64,000 nt of DNA from Radiobacillus kanasensis (GCF_021049245.1 NZ_CP088020.1:2238001-2302000); one strand, 5' to 3'; counted from the stretch's first letter, positions 39,323 to 49,787 are shown. The notes: a model not told the origin generated them from the letters alone. Numbers and translations are program-made.

Positions 39323-39405
39323 GCCAATAACCTCCCTCGCTTCTAGGATTCGTAAGGGAGGAATATTTAAACCGTTAGTTGATGGATGGAATGGTAGTAC
39401 ATGTT

Positions 39406-40365
39406 TTAAAAGGTAAGAACTTGTTGCATGAATTGCTTTCGATAATCCCAATCCTTTTCTAATTGTGTTAAATAGGCGATGATTTCGTTACCATGTGGTT
39501 GTTTTTGCATGAAGTGTAACCATTCACGCATGATATCAATGGGAATACTTACCCCAATCAAAAAAGGAACAATATGTTCTCTTCTACACATATTATAAGA
39601 AAGCAAGCGATGAATATCGTGGTCAATATGATCCAAATACCGTTGGCCAAGTTGCATGAAATCATACAAAAATGGGGCTTTTCCTAATAAATCCAAATCA
39701 ATGAGGCGAGTTCTCCCATCCTGTTCTTGAAGAAAATTGTGTCCAGCAAGGTCTCCATGAATCCATTGATCGGCATGATCGATAAGATGACTTACACGAC
39801 TCCACCGACGAATCTGCACAGATGTAGCATGTACGATATCGTGAAAAAGCGCGGAATATCCATAAGCATCAAACGTATCCCTCGATGACCAAAACCTCCT
39901 AAGTCTCATCTGACACTTCTGTTCATAGGAAACCCTTTTAATGGGGTTTGTTATCTGAATGGCCTGAGCATGTTCATGAAAAATTTTCACCGTATCTACA
40001 GCATTTCGTCTATCCTGTTCATACTGAAATCGTAATTTATTCCCAGGTGAAAAAGATTGTAACGTCCAATACTTCCCTTTAAATTTCAGCATTTTTTCCC
40101 CATTTGGAAAAGAGCAGAAAGACTGAACGACTGGAGATTGGAACTGTTCAAAAAATCTCCATTGCTGGATAATAGGCTTACTGTCTACATAAGATTTTAA
40201 AATATACCCCTTTTTAGATGTATCCTCCACAAAAAATACATTCGGTTTCCATTCCTGAATTCTTTCAGCATAGAATTCCCCTTTGTTCTGTAAAAAGGAA
40301 GAGAGACAACTCCGTATGGAATTGTCCCTATTAGACCCATTATGATTAATCACTTTCTTCCTCAT
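39406..40365 (-). CDS. CotS-like phosphotransferase-fold protein, overlaps safA
   Basis: A 319-residue protein with the aminoglycoside phosphotransferase/protein-kinase fold: catalytic loop WIHGDLAGHNFLQEQ near residues 213-227 (His-Gly-Asp and Asn present), and metal-binding RLIDLDLLG near 232-240. This resembles the CotS/YutH/YsxE group of spore-associated kinase-like proteins, though the substrate is unknown. ATG at 40365 is the first in-frame start outside the main part of safA and overlaps the end of safA by 20 bases; the ribosome site (GAGAAG) is weak, so translation is probably coupled. Sandwiched between safA and coxA, it is likely expressed during sporulation. Confidence 0.8.
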   Translation of the reverse strand: MRKKVINHNGSNRDNSIRSCLSSFLQNKGEFYAERIQEWKPNVFFVEDTSKKGYILKSYVDSKPIIQQWRFFEQFQSPVVQSFCSFPNGEKMLKFKGKYWTLQSFSPGNKLRFQYEQDRRNAVDTVKIFHEHAQAIQITNPIKRVSYEQKCQMRLRRFWSSRDTFDAYGYSALFHDIVHATSVQIRRWSRVSHLIDHADQWIHGDLAGHNFLQEQDGRTRLIDLDLLGKAPFLYDFMQLGQRYLDHIDHDIHRLLSYNMCRREHIVPFLIGVSIPIDIMREWLHFMQKQPHGNEIIAYLTQLEKDWDYRKQFMQQVLTF

Positions 40366-41509
40366 CGTCTTCTCTAAAATTCGGGAAAGTTGGATTGAAT
40401 TCGTATGGTTCTGGATAAGGATAACCGACTCCATTCCATCCAGCTGGTGTCTCTGGTTGCCATGATGGATATCCTTGATAGCCACCGTAATTAGGATAAA
40501 CAGGATCCCCACAGCATCCGGATTTAGGCGCAGGTGCACCATGAACCGGCGGATGAACGTAGCCTGCTGGTCCTTGTTGGCCAGGTAGATAATTTTGCCA
40601 ATTTGCCGGCTGTGCCACGTGTGGCGGGTATCCTTCCTCTGCAGGATTTAGTCCTGGGTATCCTTTCGGGCTAGAAGATGATTCCGCCCAATCAAGATGT
40701 TGATGAGGTCCAGCCGGGTAACCATGGTGTGGGTTCGGATAACCTCCTACTCCTGGATTAGGCCCTAGTTGTTGTTGAACAGGATAAGGTACAGGGTTAG
40801 TTGGTGCGCAATAAGGTGCGGATGGATAAGCGTAGTATGGAATAACCGGTTGTTGCGGATATGTCGGATAAGGATTAACTGTCGCCGTATATCCCGGCAT
40901 AGGCTCATTGTATTGTGGTACTTGCTGCATTGGTGCTGGTTCGTTGTATTGTGGGACTTGTGGCATAGGTGCTGGTGCTGTATATGCTGGCTCTTGCGTT
41001 TCTTCTATTTCTGGTACTGGTGCAGGTGCATGATATGCGGGCTTTTTAACAATTTTCTTTTGCTTGGCATCTAGGTTCCCTTTTTCATATTTCCCTTCAT
41101 CCCAAAGCGGTTTTGCTTTATAATCAGAAACTTTGCCCCCTACTTTATCTACCTTTGCTGAGACTTCATCTTTACTCAAATCAGTGAATGGATGATGTGG
41201 TAATTTATTCAAAATTTCTTTTGGTTTTTTGACGTCATCTTCTTTCATGACAGGAAATGCAGGCTTAGAAGTATCTTTGTACGGGTTAACCGCTTCTTTT
41301 TTTAGTGGAGCTTTTTGAATGACTTTATCCGTAACAGTCTCCATCTTAACTGGTTGTGCTTGGGTAGGGATTTTAATTTTCATTCCTGGCATGAGGCTAT
41401 CTGGGTCTGCAAGATGACTATTTACTTCCTTCAATTTTTCAAAATTGACATTATATTTTTGTGCGATTTTCCAAAGTGTTTCCCCTTCTCGAACAATGTG
41501 AATTTTCAA
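40346..41509 (-). CDS. safA: SafA spore coat/cortex assembly protein with LysM
   Basis: A 387-residue protein beginning LKIHIVREGETLWKIAQKYN, an N-terminal LysM domain (about residues 1-50, ending GMKIKIPTQ). A linker with SKDEVSAKVDKVGGKV and then a long Pro/Tyr/Gln/Gly-rich region (about 160-387) follow, with near repeats of PQYNEPAPMQQV and a KSGCCGDPVYP cysteine pair near residue 340. SafA organises inner coat assembly and binds cortex peptidoglycan. Start TTG at 41509 with GGGAG nine bases upstream; the ORF start further upstream lacks this site. In B. subtilis internal translation makes a C-terminal form (C30); whether this happens here is not visible. Confidence 0.92.
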   Translation of the reverse strand: MKIHIVREGETLWKIAQKYNVNFEKLKEVNSHLADPDSLMPGMKIKIPTQAQPVKMETVTDKVIQKAPLKKEAVNPYKDTSKPAFPVMKEDDVKKPKEILNKLPHHPFTDLSKDEVSAKVDKVGGKVSDYKAKPLWDEGKYEKGNLDAKQKKIVKKPAYHAPAPVPEIEETQEPAYTAPAPMPQVPQYNEPAPMQQVPQYNEPMPGYTATVNPYPTYPQQPVIPYYAYPSAPYCAPTNPVPYPVQQQLGPNPGVGGYPNPHHGYPAGPHQHLDWAESSSSPKGYPGLNPAEEGYPPHVAQPANWQNYLPGQQGPAGYVHPPVHGAPAPKSGCCGDPVYPNYGGYQGYPSWQPETPAGWNGVGYPYPEPYEFNPTFPNFREDDEEESD

Positions 41510-41710
41510 TTCGTGAAACTCCCTTCTTGTTGGTCTATACATGATGATGCATGTCAGTCACATAACAATTCCATACCAACATATGCGAATGACCTAGAAA
41601 GGTTGAATGAAAACAGCAAATTTTCTAGGATTTATTCCTAGTTAAGTCAAGAAGACACTTTGCCCTTTATAAAAAAGCTATGTTAAATAAAATTGTGGAT
41701 TTAACTAATA

Positions 41711-41755
41711 AATATAAGGGAACACTCTATATTATAAAGGGTTCCCTTATATTTT
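41711..41755 (-). terminator. Terminator between safA upstream region and the small membrane gene
   Basis: Arms ATATAAGGGAAC and GTTCCCTTATAT with a 17-base AT-rich loop. It lies just downstream of the small membrane gene (41783-41989) on the minus strand and is followed by TTATT. Confidence 0.7.
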
Positions 41756-41782
41756 AAGTCCGATTTAAATGATTAGACCAAT

Positions 41783-41989
41783 TTAATGTGAATGTTTTTG
41801 CTTTAAATTTTTATATAAGACGAATATGCTTTCTAAAGTGAATAATATACCTAATACTAGATAAAGTAATCCTCTTTCCATCTCACCCATACCTGATATA
41901 TATGCTACAATCAATGTTATTCCCAAAAGCAGAATGATGGATTGGAAAACCACTTTAAATTTTCTATACCCTTCTTCAGATGTACTCAA
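41783..41989 (-). CDS. Small two-helix membrane protein, unknown
   Basis: A 68-residue protein with a short polar start, two membrane helices (about residues 14-32 and 39-58) and a basic His-ending tail (YKNLKQKHSH). Start TTG with AGGGG about 9 bases upstream. Not recognised. It stands alone between safA and pheA with its own terminator. This is where B. subtilis carries the nadABC-nifS cluster, which is absent here. Confidence 0.6.
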   Translation of the reverse strand: MSTSEEGYRKFKVVFQSIILLLGITLIVAYISGMGEMERGLLYLVLGILFTLESIFVLYKNLKQKHSH

Positions 41990-42206
41990 CGTCCATTTCC
42001 CCTCTCTACTTGTGTCTATATCTAAGTATTTTTCTATTCGTGTATTCTAACAATCTGATTTTATCATAGTGACAACTTGATATTATCTAGAAATGGAAAC
42101 AACTCAGGATAATGGTCGAGGAATTTTGTAGCCAAGCCGTTAAAACGGTTTATTCAGCTCTATTTAAGATATGAAAAGGGAACAAACATATAAAGACAGA
42201 TATTAA

Positions 42207-42242
42207 AAAACACCCTTTCCTACTTGAAAAGGATGTTCTCTA
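42207..42242 (-). terminator. Terminator after pheA
   Basis: Arms AACATCCTTTTC and GAAAGGGTGTT with a short loop, followed by TTTTT on the minus strand. Confidence 0.88.
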
Positions 42243-42243
42243 A

Positions 42244-43128
42244 TTAAGAATTTGACGACGAAACTGATATACCATCTACTAAGAAATAGGGATAGCTCCC
42301 TAATAATTCAACGTTACAGCCTAGCGTTTCTATCTCGGCAATAGCCCCTGGAATCAGCACATCATCCAGTTTCTGTTGAATATCGATCAAGAAATAATAA
42401 TTTCCAAGGCCCGTTTTCATCGGACGGGATTCAATCTTAGATAAATTTAATTTTCTCCAAGCAAAAGCAGAAAGAACTTGATGAAGTGTTCCCGCCTGAT
42501 CAGTTGGCAATGTGATAATTAGGGAAGTTTTATGTCCATCAACCGCTAAATTTTCCCATTGTAATTCCTGACTATTCCGATGAAGCACGACAAAGCGTGT
42601 ATGATTGTTCGTAAAGTCATGAATATCCTCACGAACGATCGATAGTCCATATTCCTTGGCCGCTAATTCGTTCCCAATTGCTCCAATATTTTCGTCTGGA
42701 TACTGACTGACAAACTCCGCTCCAGCTCCAGTGGAAGTCGTATATTCAATCCGCACATCCTGTAGATCCTTTTGTAGGAAATGATGACATTGAGCAACCG
42801 CATGAGGATGAGAATGGATCGTTGTCAATTCACTCCATTTTGCCTCATTACTCGGATGCACCATCAAATGCTGCCGAATTGGTACAACGACCTCCCCGAC
42901 AATTTTTAAAGAGTGATCCTGAATGAGGTAATCCACTGTCATATTGACAGATCCTTCAATCGCGTTCTCTAGTGGAACAACTCCAATGTCAATCTGACTG
43001 TTCACAATAGCATCCATGCACTCAGGTATCGTTTTAAAACTCTGTTTGTCTTCCCCGTTGAAAAGGGCATCGACAGCCATTTTCGTAAAGGTCCCCTTTG
43101 GCCCCAAGTAGCCGATTCTTCCTGTCAT
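42244..43128 (-). CDS. pheA: Prephenate dehydratase
   Basis: A 294-residue monofunctional enzyme making phenylpyruvate in phenylalanine synthesis. Starts MTGRIGYLGPKGTFTKMA; GVVPLENAIEGSVNMTVDYL near residue 52, the catalytic TR motif in DFTNNHTRFVVL near 170, and a C-terminal ACT domain (about 195-280) with SLIITLPTDQAGTLHQVL for Phe feedback. ATG at 43128 is preceded by GGGGGAT. Only 16 bases separate it from pheB. Confidence 0.95.
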   Translation of the reverse strand: MTGRIGYLGPKGTFTKMAVDALFNGEDKQSFKTIPECMDAIVNSQIDIGVVPLENAIEGSVNMTVDYLIQDHSLKIVGEVVVPIRQHLMVHPSNEAKWSELTTIHSHPHAVAQCHHFLQKDLQDVRIEYTTSTGAGAEFVSQYPDENIGAIGNELAAKEYGLSIVREDIHDFTNNHTRFVVLHRNSQELQWENLAVDGHKTSLIITLPTDQAGTLHQVLSAFAWRKLNLSKIESRPMKTGLGNYYFLIDIQQKLDDVLIPGAIAEIETLGCNVELLGSYPYFLVDGISVSSSNS

Positions 43129-43144
43129 GTGTGTATCCCCCATT

Positions 43145-43594
43145 CTATGCACCTGAGCTTAAGATCTCTACTTTGTCGACAAAGTCTAAAGATTTAAGTT
43201 TTTGGATTAATTTTTCTATCTCTATATTCATTGCTACCGTATTCAAGGAAATGGTAACATTTGCTTTTCCGTGTAAAGGAATGGTCTGGTGAATCGTTAG
43301 GATGTTCCCACCAGCTTGTGCAACGGTCGCTAGTAATTGAGAGAGGGAACCCGCTTGGTCTTCTAGATGAAAAAACAAAGTAATCATTCGTTCCTTTACC
43401 ATCGCTTGGAATGGAAAAACAGCATCTTTGTATTTATAAAAAGCACTGCGGGACAAGTCTACTCTTTTAACAGCTTCAAACACAGAATCCACTTTTCCTC
43501 TTTCAATCAGTTCTTTAGCTTCAATCGTTTTTTTCATGGATTCAGGAAGTATATCACTTCGGACTAAAAAATACTTTTCTTCTTTTTCCGTCAT
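43145..43594 (-). CDS. pheB: ACT-domain protein PheB
   Basis: A 149-residue protein: a short helical N-terminal part (residues 1-65, [20 protein letters not shown]) and an ACT domain (about 70-147; [20 protein letters not shown]). Annotated as PheB and once thought a chorismate mutase, it is more likely a regulatory ligand-binding protein of aromatic metabolism. Co-transcribed with pheA and obg as in B. subtilis. ATG start with GGGGAATATAGAGA upstream. Confidence 0.93.
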
Positions 43595-43623
43595 TCTCTA
43601 TATTCCCCTTTTGGCTATGGCCT

Positions 43624-44904
<1,281 letters not shown>

Positions 44905-44909
44905 TCACC

Positions 44910-45434
44910 TCATTTAGAGTTACATATCCACGATATGCTACATGTCATGATTTCTTCCTCTTCTTGTTCTACTGTTACTTTCTCCAATTCTATTTCATCT
45001 AAAGCATTATATAAGGATTCTTCATTTGAAAACTTCCCATGGAAGGAGAGAACCACCTCTGTTTGGTCTTCATCAAGAGATTGAATCAAGAACGTGCCCT
45101 CGTACATTTCCATTGGATCGCTGTATTGTTCCAGTATGTCCACAAATTCAGTGGCTTGTTTATGTATAGATTCATCAAACTTCGATAAGTCTCCAAAGTC
45201 CTTATATACAGAGAAATTCAAACGAAAATTGGAATGATACCAATTAAAGCTTAGTACCCAAAGTGCTGTTTTAGACATTTTTAAATTGGATATTCTTCTT
45301 TCCATCTTTGCTGCTTCGATACATGCTTCTACTTTATCCTTTACTTTGTCCATTTTATCCATAGAAGCGTATCCCATGAGCAACTGTAGTTCATTTAGCC
45401 AGTCGTGTCGGTAAAAACTTAACAACTCGACCAT
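44910..45434 (-). CDS. spo0B: Spo0B-type sporulation phosphotransferase
   Basis: A 174-residue protein carrying phosphate from Spo0F to Spo0A in the sporulation phosphorelay. The phosphorylated histidine is in the N-terminal helix, FYRHDWLNELQLLMGYASM (about residues 7-25), the same RHDWxNxLQ pattern as in B. subtilis Spo0B. The C-terminal region is a diverged histidine-kinase-like fold. ATG at 45434 follows GAGAGGATGAGAAA; an ATG 24 bases earlier is possible. The protein is diverged apart from the His helix, but the location before obg and after rpmA supports the call. Confidence 0.93.
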   Translation of the reverse strand: MVELLSFYRHDWLNELQLLMGYASMDKMDKVKDKVEACIEAAKMERRISNLKMSKTALWVLSFNWYHSNFRLNFSVYKDFGDLSKFDESIHKQATEFVDILEQYSDPMEMYEGTFLIQSLDEDQTEVVLSFHGKFSNEESLYNALDEIELEKVTVEQEEEEIMTCSISWICNSK

Positions 45435-45567
45435 TTTCTCATCCTCTCTCAATTTCACCGCTCCCTGTTTATTATCAAGATTATAGCAAAAATGATATAA
45501 ATACTAAAACGTTCTAATTTCTAATGTTACCGTATTTTATTAGGAATACAAAGGATTACTTTATAAA

Positions 45568-45606
45568 TAGTAAAAAAAGACTCTAACCGAAAGGCTAGAG
45601 TCTTAT
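45568..45606 (-). terminator. Terminator after rpmA
   Basis: Arms AAGACTCTAGCC and GGTTAGAGTCTT with loop TTTC, followed by TTTTTAC. Ends the rplU-prp-rpmA operon. Confidence 0.93.
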
Positions 45607-45615
45607 AATACTTAA

Positions 45616-45909
<294 letters not shown>

Positions 45910-45919
45910 CTACACCTCC

Positions 45920-46252
45920 TTATTTATCAGAGATCATTATATACTGTCCATAGTCACGTACAATTGTTTCAAGCGAAACCATCATACCTTCTAAAAGGAA
46001 CGCTGCTTTCTGATGAGTTTCCACATCTAAGTGATCGGGTAACTTCACCTTCAAATAGCCACCTTCTTTACCCGCTTGGGTAATCTCCGGCTCTATGGAG
46101 CAAAGTTTTATCACGGCATTGACCGCACCGAACGACACAGCAGATGCTCCAGCACATACCAAATCGTACCCTTCTGATACACTTTCGGCATGGCCACTCA
46201 TCTCGAATGCATATAGGTTGCCTTTATTACGGTAAGCTGTAACTTGAATCAT
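45920..46252 (-). CDS. prp: Ribosomal-processing cysteine protease Prp
   Basis: A 110-residue protease that removes the N-terminal extension of L27. Catalytic His21 (MSGHAESV) and Cys33 (DLVCAGASAVSFGAVNAV) are in place. It is encoded between rplU and rpmA, as in Firmicutes whose L27 carries the extension. Start is ATG or TTG near 46252, with AAGGGTTTGATTCG upstream. Confidence 0.95.
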   Translation of the reverse strand: MIQVTAYRNKGNLYAFEMSGHAESVSEGYDLVCAGASAVSFGAVNAVIKLCSIEPEITQAGKEGGYLKVKLPDHLDVETHQKAAFLLEGMMVSLETIVRDYGQYIMISDK

Positions 46253-46264
46253 CGAATCAAACCC

Positions 46265-46573
46265 TTAAGCATTGATTTTTTCAATCGTTACTTTTGTGTA
46301 AGGCTGACGATGACCTTGCTTACGACGGTAGTTTTTCTTCGCTTTAAACTTGATAACTGTAACTTTTTTCGCACGACCTTGTTTTTCAACTTTAGCCGTT
46401 ACAGAAGCACCTTCTACGTATGGAGCACCAACTTTAGCGTCGTCACCACCAACGAAAAGAACTTTATCAAACGTTACAGAGCTACCAGCTTCGCCGTCTA
46501 ATTTTTCTACATAGATAGCTTGGCCTTCTTCTACTTTGACTTGCTTACCACCAGTTTCAATAATTGCGTACAT
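46265..46573 (-). CDS. rplU: 50S ribosomal protein L21
   Basis: A 102-residue ribosomal protein starting [18 protein letters not shown], ending with basic [19 protein letters not shown]. First gene of rplU-prp-rpmA. ATG start with AAGGAGGTG about 7 bases upstream. Confidence 0.97.
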   Translation of the reverse strand: MYAIIETGGKQVKVEEGQAIYVEKLDGEAGSSVTFDKVLFVGGDDAKVGAPYVEGASVTAKVEKQGRAKKVTVIKFKAKKNYRRKQGHRQPYTKVTIEKINA

Positions 46574-46680
46574 TCCTATGCACCTCCTTAAGGACTCAGA
46601 CTCGCCATACAGGTGCCAATAATTGGCTTTAAAGAACCTGTTCTGTGCGGTTGTAGCAAACGGGTGCTACGATGAATAAC
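46574..46680 (-). promoter_or_regulatory. L21 (rplU) leader, probable autoregulatory structure
   Basis: The about 110-nt 5' UTR folds into a hairpin GTAGCACCCGTTTGCTAC and further pairs ending in the AAGGAGGTG ribosome site. Structured leaders upstream of rplU are an established class in Firmicutes, probably bound by a ribosomal protein. I base this on position and fold, not on a model search. Confidence 0.6.
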
Positions 46681-46686
46681 GTATTG

Positions 46687-46716
46687 ATGTTACCATGAAT
46701 TAAAAAACTTTGTCAA
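46687..46716 (-). promoter_or_regulatory. Probable sigma-A promoter of rplU
   Basis: TTGACA (46716-46711), 18-base spacer, TAACAT (46692-46687). The -35 box lies inside the last codons of the RNase E/G gene. Confidence 0.6.
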
Positions 46717-48139
46717 TAGCATCGCTTGGAATCGCAGCTATATATTCGTTAATGGTTTCCTGTGAGCCACTTCTAATGATGTTAAAGCCGTTCACGTTCT
46801 CATTTTCCTTCATAAAAACCGCAATATGGACTTGCCCAACGCTATTAGGCATAATCTTTTCCTTAAAAAATTGCAACACCTGTGGATGAACATCCACAAT
46901 CAATGCTTCTTCTTTCCGTTCCAAAAGCTCTCTTTCTAATAAAAATGCATATGTCTCGGATGAAAAGGTCTTAAAATCCCTGAATGTTCCACCTAAGATG
47001 GACGGGAGTGATTCCGCTTCTCGTTTCCTTGTCATTTCCAAGAGTCCGAGCTTCGTAAACCCATATACTTCGGTTCGAATCGCATCTTTTTTTAAAGCTG
47101 TTTGGAATATATGCAGAAGCTTTTGCTGATTGCTTGTACTTTTCATTTTAATAAAGTCAATCATAATAATACCTGAAATATTTCGCAGTCTGAGCTGTTT
47201 TGCGATTTCAATGGCAGCGACTTTATTCGTTAAAAAAACTGCATCTTCTTTTGTCCAGCCTTTTCTAAAGGTGGAGGAATTCACATCTACAACGGTCAGG
47301 GCTTCGGTTTGTTCTATCCAAAGTTCCACGCCTTCGGTAGTAGAAACTTTAGGGGATAAAATCGACTCCAATAAATGATCCAATGGAACCGATAAAGGAA
47401 GTTGCTTCTGCCAATGAATGAGTGCTTCATGGGAAGGTAACTCCTTTTTTAATTGATTGGCAGCCTGAACCTGATTCACAAAAATACTTTCTAACTCATT
47501 TGGTCGAAACTTCCGAATCCATTTTGAAAGGGGAAATTCCATAAAAAGAGAACTTGGCACTGGGCCATTCTGGGCGGTTTTCTCGATATTCTTCCACTGA
47601 TGACGCAGCTGTTGCCATTCTGCTTGAAGGGAGGCTTTGTCTGCCGACTGACTGGACGTTCGAATAATAGCACCCTCACAATCCGTAACCCATCTATTCC
47701 CTTCTTTTTTCCACGCTTCCCTTTGTTCCTCAGATAGTTTTCGAGAAACGGCTACATAATTTCCAAAAGGTAAGTACACGACATGAATGCCAGGTACCGT
47801 AATGTTCGCTGTTAACTGAGCTCCTTTTTGCTGATAGGCATCTTTCACGACTTGGACGATGATTCTTTGCCCCTCTGTGAGTAATGACTCTAATGGTCGA
47901 TCACCGTCTACACGTGCTTCAGGCACCTCCTTTTTAGGGAGAAAACCAAATTTTCCACCCCCGAAGTCTACAAATGCTGCTTGCAAACTTGTCTCTATGT
48001 TGACCACTTTTCCTAGATAGATATTCCCGACCCTAGATACAGCTTCAGGCCTTACAATCTGAACCTCTTGGACATCGCTCTTCTCCGCTAGAATACCAAT
48101 TTGTTCTGTTCCTTGCATATATAAATAAATGGAAGCCAT
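46700..48139 (-). CDS. rng: RNase E/G-family ribonuclease lacking the Zn-link cysteines
   Basis: A 479-residue member of the RNase E/G family: N-terminal S1-like domain (residues about 35-120; VGNIYLGKVVNIETSLQAAF), the catalytic DNase-I-like part with metal-binding Asp285 (LTVVDVNSST) and Asp328 (IIMIDFIKMK), then GLLEMTRKREAESL near 365-378. In most relatives a CPxCxGxG Zn-link follows immediately; here the sequence is PSILGGTFRDFKTFS with no cysteine. The enzyme should cut single-stranded AU-rich RNA (rRNA, tRNA, mRNA), but whether the altered link allows tetramers is unclear. B. subtilis lacks an RNase E/G; several other Bacillaceae have one. Lies between spoIVFB and rplU. Confidence 0.88.
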   Translation of the reverse strand: MASIYLYMQGTEQIGILAEKSDVQEVQIVRPEAVSRVGNIYLGKVVNIETSLQAAFVDFGGGKFGFLPKKEVPEARVDGDRPLESLLTEGQRIIVQVVKDAYQQKGAQLTANITVPGIHVVYLPFGNYVAVSRKLSEEQREAWKKEGNRWVTDCEGAIIRTSSQSADKASLQAEWQQLRHQWKNIEKTAQNGPVPSSLFMEFPLSKWIRKFRPNELESIFVNQVQAANQLKKELPSHEALIHWQKQLPLSVPLDHLLESILSPKVSTTEGVELWIEQTEALTVVDVNSSTFRKGWTKEDAVFLTNKVAAIEIAKQLRLRNISGIIMIDFIKMKSTSNQQKLLHIFQTALKKDAIRTEVYGFTKLGLLEMTRKREAESLPSILGGTFRDFKTFSSETYAFLLERELLERKEEALIVDVHPQVLQFFKEKIMPNSVGQVHIAVFMKENENVNGFNIIRSGSQETINEYIAAIPSDAIDKVF

Positions 48140-48166
48140 CTTTTGTCCTCATTCCTATTCCACAGA

Positions 48167-49027
48167 TCAAACCAAATCCTTTGCCTTTGCCTGGTGTTGT
48201 TTAAAAGCGAAGTAAGCGTTCAGACAGGTGCTTTCATCTATCCAATTTCTTTCACGCCCGTCCTGCTTCACAAAAATATGATGATGACGGTTTCGTCTAA
48301 ACTGCTTAAAAATTTCAAACAACGTTTCATTACCATGGACGAGTACCGGCGAGTTTTTTCTCAAGGTTGGTTTTTCACTATAGCGTTTCAATAAAAAACG
48401 AAATAATAGATAATTTCTTTGCTTCCATTCTAGACGATTTTCCCACAATATAAAAATGACAAGCATTGCCGTACTTAAAGGTAATGCATTAGAGCTCACA
48501 ACGACTACTGTAAAGAGAAGACAAAAAAGAACGGAGCACACGATAGTTAAACTATGTGCTGCACGATATGGTTTTATCGTCGAGGATAAGAGTTGCAGAA
48601 CCTTGCCACCGTCTAATGGCCAAATGGGCATTAAATTAAACAACAGGATTGTTGTATTATATTGCAAAGCCGTATCTGTAACAGATGGAGACCACCAGTT
48701 TAAATAAGCCATTAAACCAATAAAGCCATACATCCAAATATGCTGAATAGGACCGGCTAAGACGACCAATAGCTCCTCTTTGATCGATCTATTTCCGTGT
48801 TCTTCTGTCTCCATGACTCCACCAAAAACCCATAGGCTAATTTTCCGGATGCGCCAATGGAAGGACTTGGCTGCAAGATAGTGACCAAATTCATGCACGA
48901 TCACGATCGTGAAAATTAGACATAATTCCATAAAAGTACCTGTGACCATTGCGGTGATCGCAAATAACCACAGGATAGGATGAATATGTATAGGTGGAAG
49001 AAAATGAAAGGCCTTAAGGACGCTCAT
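48167..49027 (-). CDS. spoIVFB: SpoIVFB, intramembrane site-2 protease
   Basis: A 286-residue, six-helix metalloprotease that cuts pro-sigma-K in the mother cell. HEFGH (residues 45-49, in VIVHEFGHYLAAK) and NLMPIWPLDGGK near 132-143 supply the zinc ligands and catalytic Glu. A C-terminal CBS-like domain (about residues 190-286) is present. Start ATG at 49027 overlaps the spoIVFA end by 14 bases. Held inactive by SpoIVFA and BofA until SpoIVB signals from the forespore. Confidence 0.95.
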   Translation of the reverse strand: MSVLKAFHFLPPIHIHPILWLFAITAMVTGTFMELCLIFTIVIVHEFGHYLAAKSFHWRIRKISLWVFGGVMETEEHGNRSIKEELLVVLAGPIQHIWMYGFIGLMAYLNWWSPSVTDTALQYNTTILLFNLMPIWPLDGGKVLQLLSSTIKPYRAAHSLTIVCSVLFCLLFTVVVVSSNALPLSTAMLVIFILWENRLEWKQRNYLLFRFLLKRYSEKPTLRKNSPVLVHGNETLFEIFKQFRRNRHHHIFVKQDGRERNWIDESTCLNAYFAFKQHQAKAKDLV

Positions 49028-49787
49028 CAACTTGCATCACCTTTACTGGGTCTACGAACTTATTTTCCTTTTCTACAGCAAAGTACACTTCTTTCGCTTC
49101 CGAAGAGGCTGGATTGAACTTTCCAATCTCTTGTTTGCCTTGGACGGATTGATATTGATGAACATCAATCGATGTTAAGTTCCCGTAAATACTGTTACTT
49201 CCGTCTGCGTGCTGTAAGATAACTGTTTTGTTCGTTTGGCGATCGTTCCCAGCAAAAATTACCGTTCCTGCTTTCATTGCTAACACTTTGGATTCCTCAT
49301 CCGTCGTTATTAAGATGCCTTGTCCCGTTGTTTGAAAGGACTGGCTGACGGTTCCGTTTACAGGTAAGGCTAGTTGATCGGAAGCCTGTCCACTTGTCGT
49401 TTGCGATCCGCTGATGGCTAACGGAGTACCAAACCGTTCTTGGTACCACTGATTCACTCTGGCGAAAGGAAACTCTTCCGTCAAGGCATTACTCGCCCAT
49501 TGCTTCGGCTGGTCACTCCACTGTAAATCGACTCGATATAAAATCGCAATTCCGAAAAATAGTACAGCCGCTAGAATAGTTTTAATCATAAAAGAGGCAA
49601 CAAATTTATCATTTAATCCTTTAGCTGAGGCTGAATCATCCCCAAAAGGTAAATACCCATGTTTTTCTTCTTCCTGAGGAACAGAAGGGATAAAGGCTTT
49701 GGCGGATGAATAAGTAGTAGTAGATAGTGTTCTTTCTCTTTTTCTTTTGGCAATATCTTTGCGGATTTCACTAATATCTCTTCTCAT
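49014..49787 (-). CDS. spoIVFA: SpoIVFA, regulator of the pro-sigma-K protease, M23-like domain
   Basis: A 257-residue membrane protein: basic cytosolic N-terminus, one membrane helix (about residues 72-92, IKTILAAVLFFGIAILY), then an extracytoplasmic domain of M23/LysM-peptidase type (about 145-250; GILITTDEESKVLAMKAGTV, IFAGNDRQTN, VILQHADGSNSIYGNL). In B. subtilis SpoIVFA anchors and inhibits SpoIVFB and is cleaved by SpoIVB. Full zinc-binding HxxxD is not evident, as in other SpoIVFA. ATG at 49787 sits 11 bases after AAGGA; GTG at 49796 is an alternative. Confidence 0.9.
   Translation of the reverse strand: MRRDISEIRKDIAKRKRERTLSTTTYSSAKAFIPSVPQEEEKHGYLPFGDDSASAKGLNDKFVASFMIKTILAAVLFFGIAILYRVDLQWSDQPKQWASNALTEEFPFARVNQWYQERFGTPLAISGSQTTSGQASDQLALPVNGTVSQSFQTTGQGILITTDEESKVLAMKAGTVIFAGNDRQTNKTVILQHADGSNSIYGNLTSIDVHQYQSVQGKQEIGKFNPASSEAKEVYFAVEKENKFVDPVKVMQVDERP

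Noticed and set aside
48167..49787. A frameshift between spoIVFA and spoIVFB
   Set aside because: The 14-base overlap is normal translational coupling and both proteins are full length.
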